Source of the DNA: CAYSPG01 sp964432885
GTDB taxonomy: Bacteria; Bacteroidota; Bacteroidia; AKYH767-A; OLB10
Direction: 5' to 3'
Length of the DNA: 64,000 bases
NCBI GenBank assembly: GCA_964432885.1
Contig: CAYSPG010000005.1
Span: 1-64,000, forward strand
The position numbers were made by a program, and so were the translations under genes. Under the pieces are notes generated by a model. It was not told the origin of the DNA, searched no databases, and worked only from the letters and a program-made list of their open reading frames with translations. Shown here in pieces: positions 17,815 to 25,927 of this stretch; the first letter of the stretch is position 1, and each line of letters begins with the position of its first letter.

Positions 17815-18357
17815 TCAATCAATAGATATGGCTGTTCCACCATTTTCAAAAACAGAGCCTGTTATGGAAAATCCGGATGACATGCTGCTGTTTTTTTCGG
17901 GTGTACAAAGTAAGTAATAACCGTTTGGCAAAAAGGCATCTACCCATACCTTTAATTCACAACGTTTTAGTTTTTCATTGTAGCCTGCTTTTTTTACAAC
18001 AAACAGTACTTGTTTGGTATCTGTTGAAACAACTGAAAATTCGCTGATGGTGTTAGTAACTTTAACTCGGTTTGTTTTACTCACAAGTTTGCTGTTTTCA
18101 ATTACAGCTAAAGGGCTTCCGTTTTTTTCAAACAGGTGTAGGTTTATAATCATAGAGTCGTTGCGCGATTTTATATCGCATACATCCGTTCCCTGGTATA
18201 TAATTATGTGGTCCATATTTATGTAATGGTTGCCGCCTATGTGTATGGCGCATACATCCGGCCCCGCTTTGGCTTTTTTTGCAGTATAGTTTTGTGCGTT
18301 AACAATGTTTGATATTGTGGCTAACATGATTAACAAAAGAAATCTGATTTTTTTCAT
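17815..18357 (-). CDS. Secreted protein of unknown function, operon with the TPR protease
   Basis: A 180-residue protein with a signal peptide (MKKIRFLLLIMLATISNIVNAQ) and a beta-rich remainder that I do not recognise. Three cysteines are visible in the mature part near DVCAI, TDVCDI and KRCELK, plus one in YLLCTPEK; they could form disulphides. It is transcribed before the protease, with 10 bp between stop and start, so it is a candidate substrate, inhibitor or partner of that enzyme. This is inferred from position alone. Confidence 0.7.
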   Translation of the reverse strand: MKKIRFLLLIMLATISNIVNAQNYTAKKAKAGPDVCAIHIGGNHYINMDHIIIYQGTDVCDIKSRNDSMIINLHLFEKNGSPLAVIENSKLVSKTNRVKVTNTISEFSVVSTDTKQVLFVVKKAGYNEKLKRCELKVWVDAFLPNGYYLLCTPEKNSSMSSGFSITGSVFENGGTAISID

Positions 18358-18462
18358 CTCTTTATAATTTTATTGATGGTAAAATTAATTTATTTTGTTG
18401 ATTGAAATTTAAAGCAATCAGTAGTTCACATTTAAAATCGGTATTGTCTGATAAAACAAAAT

Positions 18463-18608
18463 AGATTCCTCATTATATTCGGAATGACAATTAATTCAGA
18501 GGGAACTGCGAGGAGGTTGGGCTTACTTTTGCACGGAGAGCAAAAGTAAGCCCAACCTCCTCCTTAAAAAGAATATTACACTTTCATTCCGAATGAAATG
18601 AGGAATCT
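18463..18608. repeat. Palindromic element A with a 23-bp hairpin core
   Basis: The outer ends are AGATTCCTCATTATATTCGG (18463) and its near complement ending GAGGAATCT (18608). Between them is a perfect hairpin with 23-bp arms at 18510-18532 and 18540-18562 and a 7-nt loop. The outer ends match those of the elements at 19522 and 38980, but the core sequence does not. It lies 110 bp upstream of the HNH gene. The rest of 18358-18718 is AT-rich and shows no gene; it should hold promoters for the genes on either side. Confidence 0.85.
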
Positions 18609-18718
18609 CAATATCAAAATATCAAATTTTAATCGGACAACAGTGATTTAAAATTAATTAATAGGCAAAACACATTGCCTGTTTAAATGTAAACAAACTA
18701 TAACAGACATAAAATACG

Positions 18719-19489
18719 ATGAGCGAAAAATGGAAAGTAATTAAGTTGGGTTTTGAATACACCAACAATGTAAAAATTGAAGTATCGGACAGGGGGCGCA
18801 TACGCACGTTTACAAAAATTAAAAAAGGAAATATTTTAAACGGGGCATTAATAAATGGTTACCGGGTAATATCGTTTAAACTTTTTAAACCGCGTACAAA
18901 AAAAAACCAGCAGCGCTTTGATTATTTAAGCAATCAAATTTCTAAACTCACGCGGCAAATTACACCGGTGCGAGCTAAGTTAAAAGCCAAAAAAATTAAA
19001 GACAAAGTATATTTTAATTACAAAAAGCAGGTAGCCGAAGCTGATAAGTTGCTTAGCGTAATGAAAGAAAATTACCGCAAAGAGTTTAGTGCCGATGAAA
19101 AGCAACGAACCATTTATTTTAATCCGTTGGTACATCGCTTGGTTGCCGAGTATTTTTGCAACAAGCCATCAGAAAAACACAACTTTGTAATACATCTTGA
19201 CCATAACAAATTAAACAACCAAGCAAAAAATTTAAAATGGGCTACACAGGCTGAGGTAACCAAACACCAGCAAACCAATACAAAATATAATAAGCGCAAA
19301 TCCAAAGCTAAACGAGCCGAAAACTCTAAAGCATTTAAACTTAACAGCACCAGCGTTGCCATACTTAAAAAAAGAATTACTCAGGGTAAATCAACACGGT
19401 GGTTGTGCAAGCAGTTTGGCATTTCAAAAATGCAACTGTGGCGTATTAAAAACGGACAAAACTGGGGCGATATAGAACCTGCGCGTTAA
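18719..19489 (+). CDS. NUMOD4/HNH endonuclease-like protein with a C-terminal helix-turn-helix
   Basis: A 256-residue protein. The N-terminus is a NUMOD4 motif (EKWKVIKLGFEYTNNVKIEV, then SDRGRIRT). After GYRVISFKLF comes a charged, helical insert of about 65 residues (60-125) not usual in the family. The HNH part follows: VHRLVAEYF (H139), VIHLDHNKLNN (H159) and NLKWAT. The C-terminus, about residues 208-250, resembles a DNA-binding helix-turn-helix (TRWLCKQFGISKMQLWRIKN). Such genes are common in phages and as homing-like elements and cut or nick DNA. It is bracketed by palindromic elements at 18463-18608 and 19522-19836, and no phage genes are nearby. Confidence 0.85.
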   Translation: MSEKWKVIKLGFEYTNNVKIEVSDRGRIRTFTKIKKGNILNGALINGYRVISFKLFKPRTKKNQQRFDYLSNQISKLTRQITPVRAKLKAKKIKDKVYFNYKKQVAEADKLLSVMKENYRKEFSADEKQRTIYFNPLVHRLVAEYFCNKPSEKHNFVIHLDHNKLNNQAKNLKWATQAEVTKHQQTNTKYNKRKSKAKRAENSKAFKLNSTSVAILKKRITQGKSTRWLCKQFGISKMQLWRIKNGQNWGDIEPAR

Positions 19490-19521
19490 TTTTTAATAAC
19501 CTTCACATGCACAATGTCAGT

Positions 19522-19836
19522 AGTGATTCCTCACTGCGTTGGGAATGACACTAATGATTAAATAAAGGAGAGGGGGGGGCTGAAAAACCATTGATACTTT
19601 AAAAAAAGCCCCCTCGGCAAGCTCGGGGTGACAGATTGATTCTAAAATTAGCAGGAGGGAAAAAATGTGAATTTGCCAGAGGCAAATTCACATTTTTTCC
19701 CTCCTGCTTGACAAAAACAAAAACCTGTCACCCCGAGCTTGCCGAGGGGTCTCATGATTAGGAACGGACATTTTGGGACAGCGCCCTCTCACTAACCAAA
19801 ATTAAACTGTCATTCCGAATGCAGTGAGGAATCACT
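19522..19836. repeat. Palindromic element B, three nested palindromes
   Basis: Three layers share one centre region. The outer pair is 29 bp (19522-19550 and 19808-19836, two mismatches) and reads AGTGATTCCTCACTGCGTT at its start. The middle pair is a perfect 25 bp (19610-19634 and 19725-19749) containing CTCGGCAAGCTCGGGGTGAC. The innermost is a perfect 28-bp hairpin (19650-19677 and 19681-19708) with a 3-nt loop. Together they fill nearly the whole gap between the HNH gene and the minus-strand gene at 19880. No coding frame is apparent. Confidence 0.9.
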
Positions 19837-19879
19837 ACTTAACTTAATTAAATAGCCTACTTGAAGGCAAACATCAGGA

Positions 19880-20479
19880 TTACTCAACAATTTTTTTTAT
19901 CCTGCCAATTAAAATATCAATATGGTAAAGTTTTATGGCAGGGGTAAATTGATGTTGGTTAAGTACCTTTTGAATTGACTTTATTATCTTTATTATATCC
20001 ATAAACTTTTCGGTCTGCAAAGTTTGTGAGTTTATTTCTTTAAGCACCCATTGCAAATGGTCGGCTTTTTTTTGAAGCTCGTCATTTTGTTTTCGCAATT
20101 CAATTTTATCGTTGGCAAGGTAGGTAACAGCCCGTTGCAATTCTTCTATTTGTAAATTGTATTGTTTAAGTTGTTCAGCAGTTTTATTTTGTACATCGTG
20201 CAGTTGTTTGTACAGGTCTTTAATAACTAAGTTTTCGTTATGTATTTCTGCCGGCACATAACCGTATTTAGTTTGTACAAAATGTTTTCCGTAAGCATCT
20301 TCATACACATTGCCATGCAAATGTTTTAACCCCAGGCATGCGGCTAATATGATAAAAGCCGAAATTTTTTGCTTGTACATTTCAGCATCATGTGGGTTGG
20401 TTGCCTGTTTTTGGTCTATGCTGTGCATAGCGTGCAAGGCACGGCTTATGGCATTATATTTATGGTCATCATCGGGCAT
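19880..20479 (-). CDS. Coiled-coil protein of unknown function
   Basis: A 199-residue protein without signal peptide. One short hydrophobic stretch (FIILAACLGLKHLHG, about residues 42-56) is followed by a small beta segment and then a long coiled coil of about 80 residues (residues 85-165; EQLKQYNLQIEELQRAV, RKQNDELQKKADHL). The end is helical and basic. The family is not recognised. It lies between the HNH element pair and a Kelch gene, in the part of the window with most accessory DNA, so it may be part of the same variable region. Confidence 0.6.
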   Translation of the reverse strand: MPDDDHKYNAISRALHAMHSIDQKQATNPHDAEMYKQKISAFIILAACLGLKHLHGNVYEDAYGKHFVQTKYGYVPAEIHNENLVIKDLYKQLHDVQNKTAEQLKQYNLQIEELQRAVTYLANDKIELRKQNDELQKKADHLQWVLKEINSQTLQTEKFMDIIKIIKSIQKVLNQHQFTPAIKLYHIDILIGRIKKIVE

Positions 20480-20657
20480 GGTATGTTGGTTTTAATTGGG
20501 TGCAATAAAGGTATAGTAAAAAGCATGTACAGCCAAACCTTTTTTTGTACCGGCAACTTTTGTTGGTACACCAACAATCTTTCTCATTGGCCATTAAACC
20601 ACAATTAAAGTGGTGGCAAATATTGGGTAAAAATTAGTTTCTTCTGGCATAGTATTG

Positions 20658-20687
20658 AAGCAACCTGTAACAGGGTTGCTTTTTTTT
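20658..20687 (+). terminator. Rho-independent terminator without an upstream plus-strand gene
   Basis: An 8-bp stem (AAGCAACC and GGTTGCTT), an 8-nt loop and a run of eight T at its end. The nearest gene upstream runs the other way, so this terminator must stop a small untranslated transcript or act as a leader attenuator for the Kelch gene at 20725. Confidence 0.65.
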
Positions 20688-20702
20688 GTTGGGGGAAATT
20701 AA

Positions 20703-20710
20703 TATATTTG
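20703..20710 (+). promoter_or_regulatory. Putative -7 box (TATATTTG) of the Kelch gene
   Basis: A full TAnnTTTG match 14 nt before the ATG at 20725. It lies downstream of the terminator hairpin, so if used, the Kelch transcript would not include the hairpin. Confidence 0.45.
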
Positions 20711-20724
20711 AAAAAAACAGCAGC

Positions 20725-21951
20725 ATGAAAAAACTATTACTCTTTTCGTATTTACTTTTTATAGGTAGCATAACTTATGCGCAAACTTATGTGTGGACAC
20801 AGAAAGCGAATTATGGGGGAGGGGCAATATATTCTCCTTTTTCATTTTCTATAGGTAGTTTGGGCTACGCGGGAGGCGGAAAAGATATAAATGGAATTTA
20901 TCATACAGATTTTTGGGAATATAATCCTTCAACAAATTTGTGGACCCAAAAAGCCAATTACCCAAGTTCAGCAAGCTATGCTTGCCGAACGTTTGTAATT
21001 CAAAACACCGGTTATGTTGCAACAGGCCATTCTTCAACATCGGGTTTTCTAAATCAACTTTGGCAGTATAATCCTGCAACTAATAGTTGGTTGCAAAAGG
21101 CATCTTATCCGGCAGCAGGAAGATACACTGCTGTGGCTTTTGCTATAAATAATAAGGGTTATATGGGAACTGGTTCTCAATTTGGTAACAACTACTATAA
21201 TGATATGTATGAATATGACCCTGCTTTAGATAGCTGGACTCAAAAGGCAAATTTTCCGGGGGCGTTGCGGCAAGCCGCAACCTCTTTTGTTTTTAATGGC
21301 TTTGGTTATGTTGGGCTTGGAAGCAATGCAAATGGAAATAATTACACTGATTTTTACCAGTACGACCCAAATAATAATATATGGACATCAATTGCAGGTT
21401 TTCCCGGTACGGGTCGTAATGCAGCGTTCTCCTTCATAATAAATAATATTGCCCATGTAACGCAAGGATATAATTACACAGGCTCATCCAGTGCCACTAT
21501 TTTTAACGACCATTGGACTTATGACCCTGTTTTAAATTCGTGGTTACAGCTTGCAAATTTTCCGGCAGTACCGCATTTTGAAGGGGCTTATTTTTCAATA
21601 GGCGTAAATGGATACATGGGAATGGGAGGGGTTAATACTTCGTTTACGTCTTTTTCAAATACCTTTTGGGAATATGCGCCTGTTTTAGCAGCTAACAATT
21701 TAACTAAAACAGAAAATACAATACTCATCTATCCTAATCCAACTAAAAATGTAGTAAATGTAAAATTGGAAATAGCGGCTTTAGATGGAGTATGTAAAAT
21801 TTTTGATGGAGCAGGCAAAATTGTTTTTTCAAAAAAATTAAATCAGGTTAACACGCAACTCAATTTATCAGCATTGCCTAATGGCGAGTATACTATTTGC
21901 GTATTTGATAAAAACAAAAAAATAAGTTCTCAAAAACTCCTGTTACAGTAA
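20725..21951 (+). CDS. Kelch-repeat T9SS type A secreted protein (paralogue of 9553)
   Basis: A 408-residue exported protein; the start at 20725 places the signal peptide MKKLLLFSYLLFIGSITYAQ at the very N-terminus. Six Kelch-like blades share text with the protein at 9553: DFWEYNPSTNLWTQKANYP, YEYDPALDSWTQKANFPG and GFGYVGLGS. The end is a T9SS sorting domain with ILIYPNPTKNVVNV, CKIFDGAGKIVF and LSALPNGEYTICVF. The two proteins are clearly paralogues, separated by about 10 kb. Probably a surface-exposed binding propeller; no catalytic site is apparent. Confidence 0.9.
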   Translation: MKKLLLFSYLLFIGSITYAQTYVWTQKANYGGGAIYSPFSFSIGSLGYAGGGKDINGIYHTDFWEYNPSTNLWTQKANYPSSASYACRTFVIQNTGYVATGHSSTSGFLNQLWQYNPATNSWLQKASYPAAGRYTAVAFAINNKGYMGTGSQFGNNYYNDMYEYDPALDSWTQKANFPGALRQAATSFVFNGFGYVGLGSNANGNNYTDFYQYDPNNNIWTSIAGFPGTGRNAAFSFIINNIAHVTQGYNYTGSSSATIFNDHWTYDPVLNSWLQLANFPAVPHFEGAYFSIGVNGYMGMGGVNTSFTSFSNTFWEYAPVLAANNLTKTENTILIYPNPTKNVVNVKLEIAALDGVCKIFDGAGKIVFSKKLNQVNTQLNLSALPNGEYTICVFDKNKKISSQKLLLQ

Positions 21952-21964
21952 GGCTCCAAATTAA

Positions 21965-21972
21965 TACATTTG
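21965..21972 (+). promoter_or_regulatory. Putative -7 box (TACATTTG) of the methyltransferase-epimerase operon
   Basis: A TAnnTTTG match 18 nt before the ATG at 21991, within the short gap after the Kelch gene. A matching -33 element is not clear. Confidence 0.4.
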
Positions 21973-21990
21973 CCTCCTTATTTTTTATCA

Positions 21991-23019
21991 ATGGCAGAAA
22001 AAATTTTTGATGATTTTAAGCAAGTTTTTGAAAGAGACAAATCGCAATTTATACAAGACTGGCTTGTAAAATGGGATTACCAGGTAAAGCGAAAACAAAG
22101 AAAGCTTGCTGCCGAAGATGGCGAGCCTGCAGATTTTTTTAATTACTACGGAGTAAATGATTTTGTTGAATGGATTAACTGGTTAAAAGAACCAAGTCCA
22201 AATTACTTAGGCGATTATGTAAAAGACCTTGTTGAGTTAAGTGCCGAAAACGACAAGCAGGTATTTAAGAATCTTGGAATAGAAATAAACTGGGAGCGCT
22301 ATAAATCAAACATTGATTTTATGAATGCTCACGATTATATCTTCCCAAACTTTTATCCGCATCCATTTAGATTTAAAATAAGAAATGTATTAGACTTTGG
22401 TGCTGGTTATGGCAGGCAGGCAAATCTGTGGACGAGCAAGTTAACCGACTTTACTTTTATTGGCATGGATGCTGTACCTAAATCATACTGCCTGCAAAAT
22501 CAATACTATCATGCTCTTGGAAAAAAAGTCAACGATTACATCGAACAGCAAAATTTTAAAATTGACTTTTCAGGAAACGTAATAAATCACATCCCCACAT
22601 GGCGTTATGATTTAATACCTGATAATTCTCTCGATTTGGTTTTATGTGTACAGGTTTTGCCTGAGTTAAATTCAACTCTGGTTAAGAAAATGATACAGGA
22701 GTTTAATCGTATGCTAAAACCTGGTGCAATGCTAATGATACGCGACCATGGAATGTTTTGGCGTCCGGCAGGAGGAGTTAATGCCGATGACTTTGCAGCA
22801 GAAAATAATTTTGTGTTAGAATTTCACCCGCACTTAAAAAGCGAATCAGAAATACATGGTGTTCCCCGGTTATATCGTAAAATAGATAATGACGTAATGC
22901 AATCACACATGCCTTCCGCAAATAGGAAAATACGCCAGCACCTTGAAAATTTTGATGCGTTGGTTGGAGGAAGACTTAATAAATTAAGTAAAGCAGTTCG
23001 TAAGTTCAGAGAGAAATAA
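21991..23019 (+). CDS. SAM-dependent methyltransferase in a glycan operon
   Basis: A 342-residue cytoplasmic protein; the ATG at 21991 is preferred over an upstream TTG. The first 130 residues are helical and unassigned. The SAM-binding fold begins with NVLDFGAGYGRQANLW (motif I) and continues with FTFIGMDAVPKSY, DLVLCVQVLPEL and the post-motif MLKPGAMLMIRDHG. The end is basic. The epimerase gene starts 3 bp after its stop, so the two are co-translated. The likely acceptor is a sugar nucleotide or glycan, which is an inference from the partner. Confidence 0.85.
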   Translation: MAEKIFDDFKQVFERDKSQFIQDWLVKWDYQVKRKQRKLAAEDGEPADFFNYYGVNDFVEWINWLKEPSPNYLGDYVKDLVELSAENDKQVFKNLGIEINWERYKSNIDFMNAHDYIFPNFYPHPFRFKIRNVLDFGAGYGRQANLWTSKLTDFTFIGMDAVPKSYCLQNQYYHALGKKVNDYIEQQNFKIDFSGNVINHIPTWRYDLIPDNSLDLVLCVQVLPELNSTLVKKMIQEFNRMLKPGAMLMIRDHGMFWRPAGGVNADDFAAENNFVLEFHPHLKSESEIHGVPRLYRKIDNDVMQSHMPSANRKIRQHLENFDALVGGRLNKLSKAVRKFREK

Positions 23020-23022
23020 ACC

Positions 23023-24012
23023 ATGCCCAAAACCCTCATCACCGGAGGCTGCGGATTTATAGGCAGCCATGCAGTTGACCGTCTTTTAAAAGAAGGCTAC
23101 GATGTTATTGTAATAGATAACATGACCACTGGCCGCAGAAAAAACCTCGACCATGTAAAAGATAATCCTCACTTAACAATTGTTGAAGCCGATATAAACG
23201 ATTGGGAAAAAACTTTTAAGTACTACCAAGGTGTTGATGTGGTTTTTCATTATGCTGCCCTGGCAGATATTGTTCCTTCAATAGAAAACCCGGTTGGATA
23301 TTTCCGCAGTAATGTTGATGGAACCATGAGCGTGCTTGAAGCTTGCCGTAAGCATAATGTTAAGCGCATTATTTATGCAGCCAGTTCATCATGCTATGGC
23401 ATTCCTGATAATTATCCTACACCCGAAACAGCAGAAATACGTCCGCAGTATCCTTATGCACTTACAAAATATTTAGGTGAGCAAACATGTATGCATTGGG
23501 CACAGGTTTATAAAATGAACATAACCAGCATGCGCTTTTTTAATGTGTATGGCCCGCGTTCGCGCACCAGTGGAACCTATGGGGCTGTGTTTGGAGTTTT
23601 TCTTGCACAAAAATTAAATAACAAACCATTTACAGTTGTTGGTGATGGAACACAAACGCGCGATTTTACTTTTGTTACTGATATTGTGGATGCATGTTAT
23701 ACCGCATCGCTTAGAAATGATGTTGGCGGAAAAATATTTAATGTTGGCAGCAACAATACGTATTCTGTAAATCGTTTGATAGAGTTATTAGGTGGTGAAA
23801 AAACTTTTATACCCAAACGCCCCGGAGAGCCTGACTGCACTTTTGCTGATGTTTCAAAAATAAATTCCATTTTAAACTGGAAAGCAAAAGTTTCTTTTGA
23901 AGAAGGAGTAGCCGAAATGATTCGCCATATTGATTATTGGCGCGAAGCACCTGTATGGGACCCAACCTCAATTGAAAAAGCTACGGAGGGTTGGTTTAAG
24001 TATTTGGGGTAA
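23023..24012 (+). CDS. NAD-dependent sugar-nucleotide epimerase/dehydratase (extended SDR, GalE/WbpP-like)
   Basis: A 329-residue enzyme. The NAD-binding motif is ITGGCGFIGSHAVDRLL at residue 6, an acidic DNMTTGRR follows, and the catalytic Ser-Tyr-Lys set lies in ASSSCYG and YPYALTKYLGEQ. The text FFNVYGPRSRTSGTYGAV and VVGDGTQTRDFTFVTDIVDA is typical of 4-epimerases of UDP-hexoses or UDP-HexNAc. An extra 20 residues at the end (EAPVWDPTSIEKATEGWF) are less usual. It should make a sugar precursor for the surface glycan; the exact sugar cannot be told. It overlaps nothing and is followed by a CACTAAG repeat after 6 bp. Confidence 0.88.
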   Translation: MPKTLITGGCGFIGSHAVDRLLKEGYDVIVIDNMTTGRRKNLDHVKDNPHLTIVEADINDWEKTFKYYQGVDVVFHYAALADIVPSIENPVGYFRSNVDGTMSVLEACRKHNVKRIIYAASSSCYGIPDNYPTPETAEIRPQYPYALTKYLGEQTCMHWAQVYKMNITSMRFFNVYGPRSRTSGTYGAVFGVFLAQKLNNKPFTVVGDGTQTRDFTFVTDIVDACYTASLRNDVGGKIFNVGSNNTYSVNRLIELLGGEKTFIPKRPGEPDCTFADVSKINSILNWKAKVSFEEGVAEMIRHIDYWREAPVWDPTSIEKATEGWFKYLG

Positions 24013-24018
24013 AAATAA

Positions 24019-24081
24019 ACCACTAAGGCACTAAGAACACAAAGGAACACTAAGCCTTAGTGTTCTTAGTGTATTAGTGGT
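24019..24081. repeat. CACTAAG-type palindromic repeat R3
   Basis: A compact hairpin. The left arm begins ACCACTAAGGCACTAAGAAC and continues with CACAAAGG and CACTAAG; the right arm is CTTAGTGTTCTTAGTG and ends TTAGTGGT. It fills the gap between the epimerase stop and the GxxExxY start, leaving 6 bp on each side. Confidence 0.9.
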
Positions 24082-24087
24082 GAATAA

Positions 24088-24501
24088 ATGATGATAACAC
24101 AAAGACATATTAACGATTTGGCATATAAGATTGTTGGCTGCGCTATTGAAGTGCATAAGCATTTAGGGCCAGGTTTGTTAGAATCAGTTTATCAGCCATG
24201 TTTAATTGATGAGCTAAAATCAAATGGATTGGTAGTGCAATCACAAGTATATGTTCCGGTTATTTATAAGGAAAAAGACCTTGGTGGAATTTTGAAAATA
24301 GATTTGCTGATTGAAGATTTAATAATTGTTGAACTAAAAGCAGTTGAAGCTATGATTCCTCTTTACAAAGCTCAATTACTTTCCTATTTAAAGTTGGCGA
24401 ATAAACCTAAAGGACTGCTCATTAATTTTCATTCAGAGAACATTACAAGCCAACTTGTACCTTTAGTAACCGAGGAGTTTGCGAAACTGCCAATGGAATA
24501 A
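24088..24501 (+). CDS. GxxExxY protein (PD-(D/E)XK nuclease-like)
   Basis: A 137-residue protein (a second ATG at 24091 is equally possible). The family motif is G29, E32 and Y35 in PGLLESVYQ. A PD-(D/E)XK-like core follows: D72 in LKIDLLIED and E82-L-K84 in IIVELKAVE. Members are widespread, small, mostly single genes of unknown role; nuclease activity is predicted from the fold and not shown here. It is bracketed by two palindromic repeats of one family, ending 6 bp before its ATG and beginning at the last base of its stop codon. This looks like a gene inserted together with repeat sequence into a glycan locus. Confidence 0.9.
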   Translation: MMITQRHINDLAYKIVGCAIEVHKHLGPGLLESVYQPCLIDELKSNGLVVQSQVYVPVIYKEKDLGGILKIDLLIEDLIIVELKAVEAMIPLYKAQLLSYLKLANKPKGLLINFHSENITSQLVPLVTEEFAKLPME

Positions 24502-24573
24502 CCACTAAGACACTAAGAGCACTTAGGCACACTAAGGCTTAGTGAAACTTTGTGGCCTTAGTGCCTTAGTGGT
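24501..24573. repeat. CACTAAG-type palindromic repeat R4
   Basis: A hairpin beginning ACCACTAAGACACTAAGAGC and ending GCCTTAGTGGT, with the T-rich centre AGTGAAACTTTGTGG on the right arm. Its first base is the last base of the GxxExxY stop codon, and its end is 4 bp from the stop of the glycosyltransferase on the other strand. Confidence 0.9.
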
Positions 24574-24577
24574 TTAA

Positions 24578-25828
24578 TTATCGAGTAACAGTCTCATAAA
24601 ACTTAAGCAGCCTTGGCAAATGAACTCTTAAAGAAATTTTAGGCCGGTTTGTTTCAATGTTCCGAATCAATAAAGCGTAATCTATTTTCTGAACAATTGA
24701 TTTTAGGTTTGGAATATCTTTTTTCTCGATGGCAATGCCCATTCCATAACGTTCAACAATCCAGCTCTGAAAAACAATTTCCTTTGTTGATATAACTGGA
24801 ATACCGGCTTCAACATAGTTAAACAATTTTAAAGATGTTGAGTATTTAAATTTTGCCCAATCGTGCATGGTGTCCTTAAAGAAAAAAGGAATCAACCCAA
24901 AATCATATTGTGATAGCTCTTTGGCAAGTTCGCTTTGATGAACAGACTTATGCATGTGAACAAATGGATTTTCTTTTTCCATTTGTTTGTATTCATCAAT
25001 ATCCTCTTTCATAGTGCCGGGTGCAGCATATAAGTGCAGGTGAATTTTTTGTTTGGAAAATTCTTTAATGATATGATGAAACTGGATGGTGGCAAACTGC
25101 TTACTGTCGCGAAAACTACCCGCTACTTCACCAACATATACAACATGAAATTCATCGGCATTAAATTTTCCTTTTTTACTTTCTTGCACATCATCATCAC
25201 AACATAAAGGAAAAAAAATATTATTTGGTTTGTTCTTTATTTCATAGCGCCTTATACCTTCGTTAAATTCCAAACTATGGGAAACAAAACCGTTGCAGTT
25301 TTCAAGACAGTATTTTTCATAGGGCAATTCTTCCCTATACCACCTGATTTGCGGCTGCAATCCGTAGTATGTTACAAGCACGTCCTGCATATCATATACA
25401 AATGGAATTTGAGTCGACTGTTTTGCAATAGCAGGATAAAAACTCTTTGGGCCAAAAGCATGAATTAAGTTTACATCTTTAAGTTGTTTTAAAATTCTTT
25501 TCAAATGCCACTTATTGCGGAAAAGAAAAACTTGGTCTAACGAGGGATTTACATACTTATCCCTGTAGCCGTCTTTATGGCAAACCAAAACTGCTGTATA
25601 GTTTTCAAACCGTTTATGCCATTTAATAATTCGTGCAATGCGCGCAGGAAGGTTTCCGCCTAAATAAACAATAACTTTTTTGGATGATGAAATAAACTTA
25701 GTGTTAATGGCAGGAACTCCAAATGTAAACAGTAAAAAATCGAAAGCTGAAGACAAATAAATGCCGCCAAACATTTTAAGTTTGTTAAATAAAATTTTCA
25801 GTTTTATAAGTTTATCTTGCATGTACAA
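24578..25828 (-). CDS. Glycosyltransferase of the GT-B fold (GT4-like)
   Basis: A 416-residue protein with no signal peptide but a hydrophobic N-terminal stretch (FGGIYLSSAFDFLLFTFG) that may hold it to the membrane. The GT-B pattern is visible in VVYVGEVAGSFRD (start of the second domain), LAKELSQYDFGLIPFF and KLFNYVEAGIPVISTKE, where the E near the end of the domain binds the donor nucleotide. The family assignment is by general pattern. It should add one sugar to a lipid-linked or surface glycan. It is convergent with the GxxExxY gene and separated from it by repeat R4 only. Confidence 0.8.
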   Translation of the reverse strand: MYMQDKLIKLKILFNKLKMFGGIYLSSAFDFLLFTFGVPAINTKFISSSKKVIVYLGGNLPARIARIIKWHKRFENYTAVLVCHKDGYRDKYVNPSLDQVFLFRNKWHLKRILKQLKDVNLIHAFGPKSFYPAIAKQSTQIPFVYDMQDVLVTYYGLQPQIRWYREELPYEKYCLENCNGFVSHSLEFNEGIRRYEIKNKPNNIFFPLCCDDDVQESKKGKFNADEFHVVYVGEVAGSFRDSKQFATIQFHHIIKEFSKQKIHLHLYAAPGTMKEDIDEYKQMEKENPFVHMHKSVHQSELAKELSQYDFGLIPFFFKDTMHDWAKFKYSTSLKLFNYVEAGIPVISTKEIVFQSWIVERYGMGIAIEKKDIPNLKSIVQKIDYALLIRNIETNRPKISLRVHLPRLLKFYETVTR

Positions 25829-25927
25829 TCAAAAAGTACCAGAAGTGAAAATTTGCGGAGGCAAACATATAAAATGGTTGGCTGTCATTCGTAAACTTTC
25901 CTTTTCTTTGCGGCTGTAAAAAATTAA

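Noticed and set aside
18463..19836. Insertion sequence or composite transposon
   Set aside because: There is no DDE, tyrosine or serine recombinase, and the flanking palindromes are not copies of a full element; the HNH gene alone is not known as a transposase.
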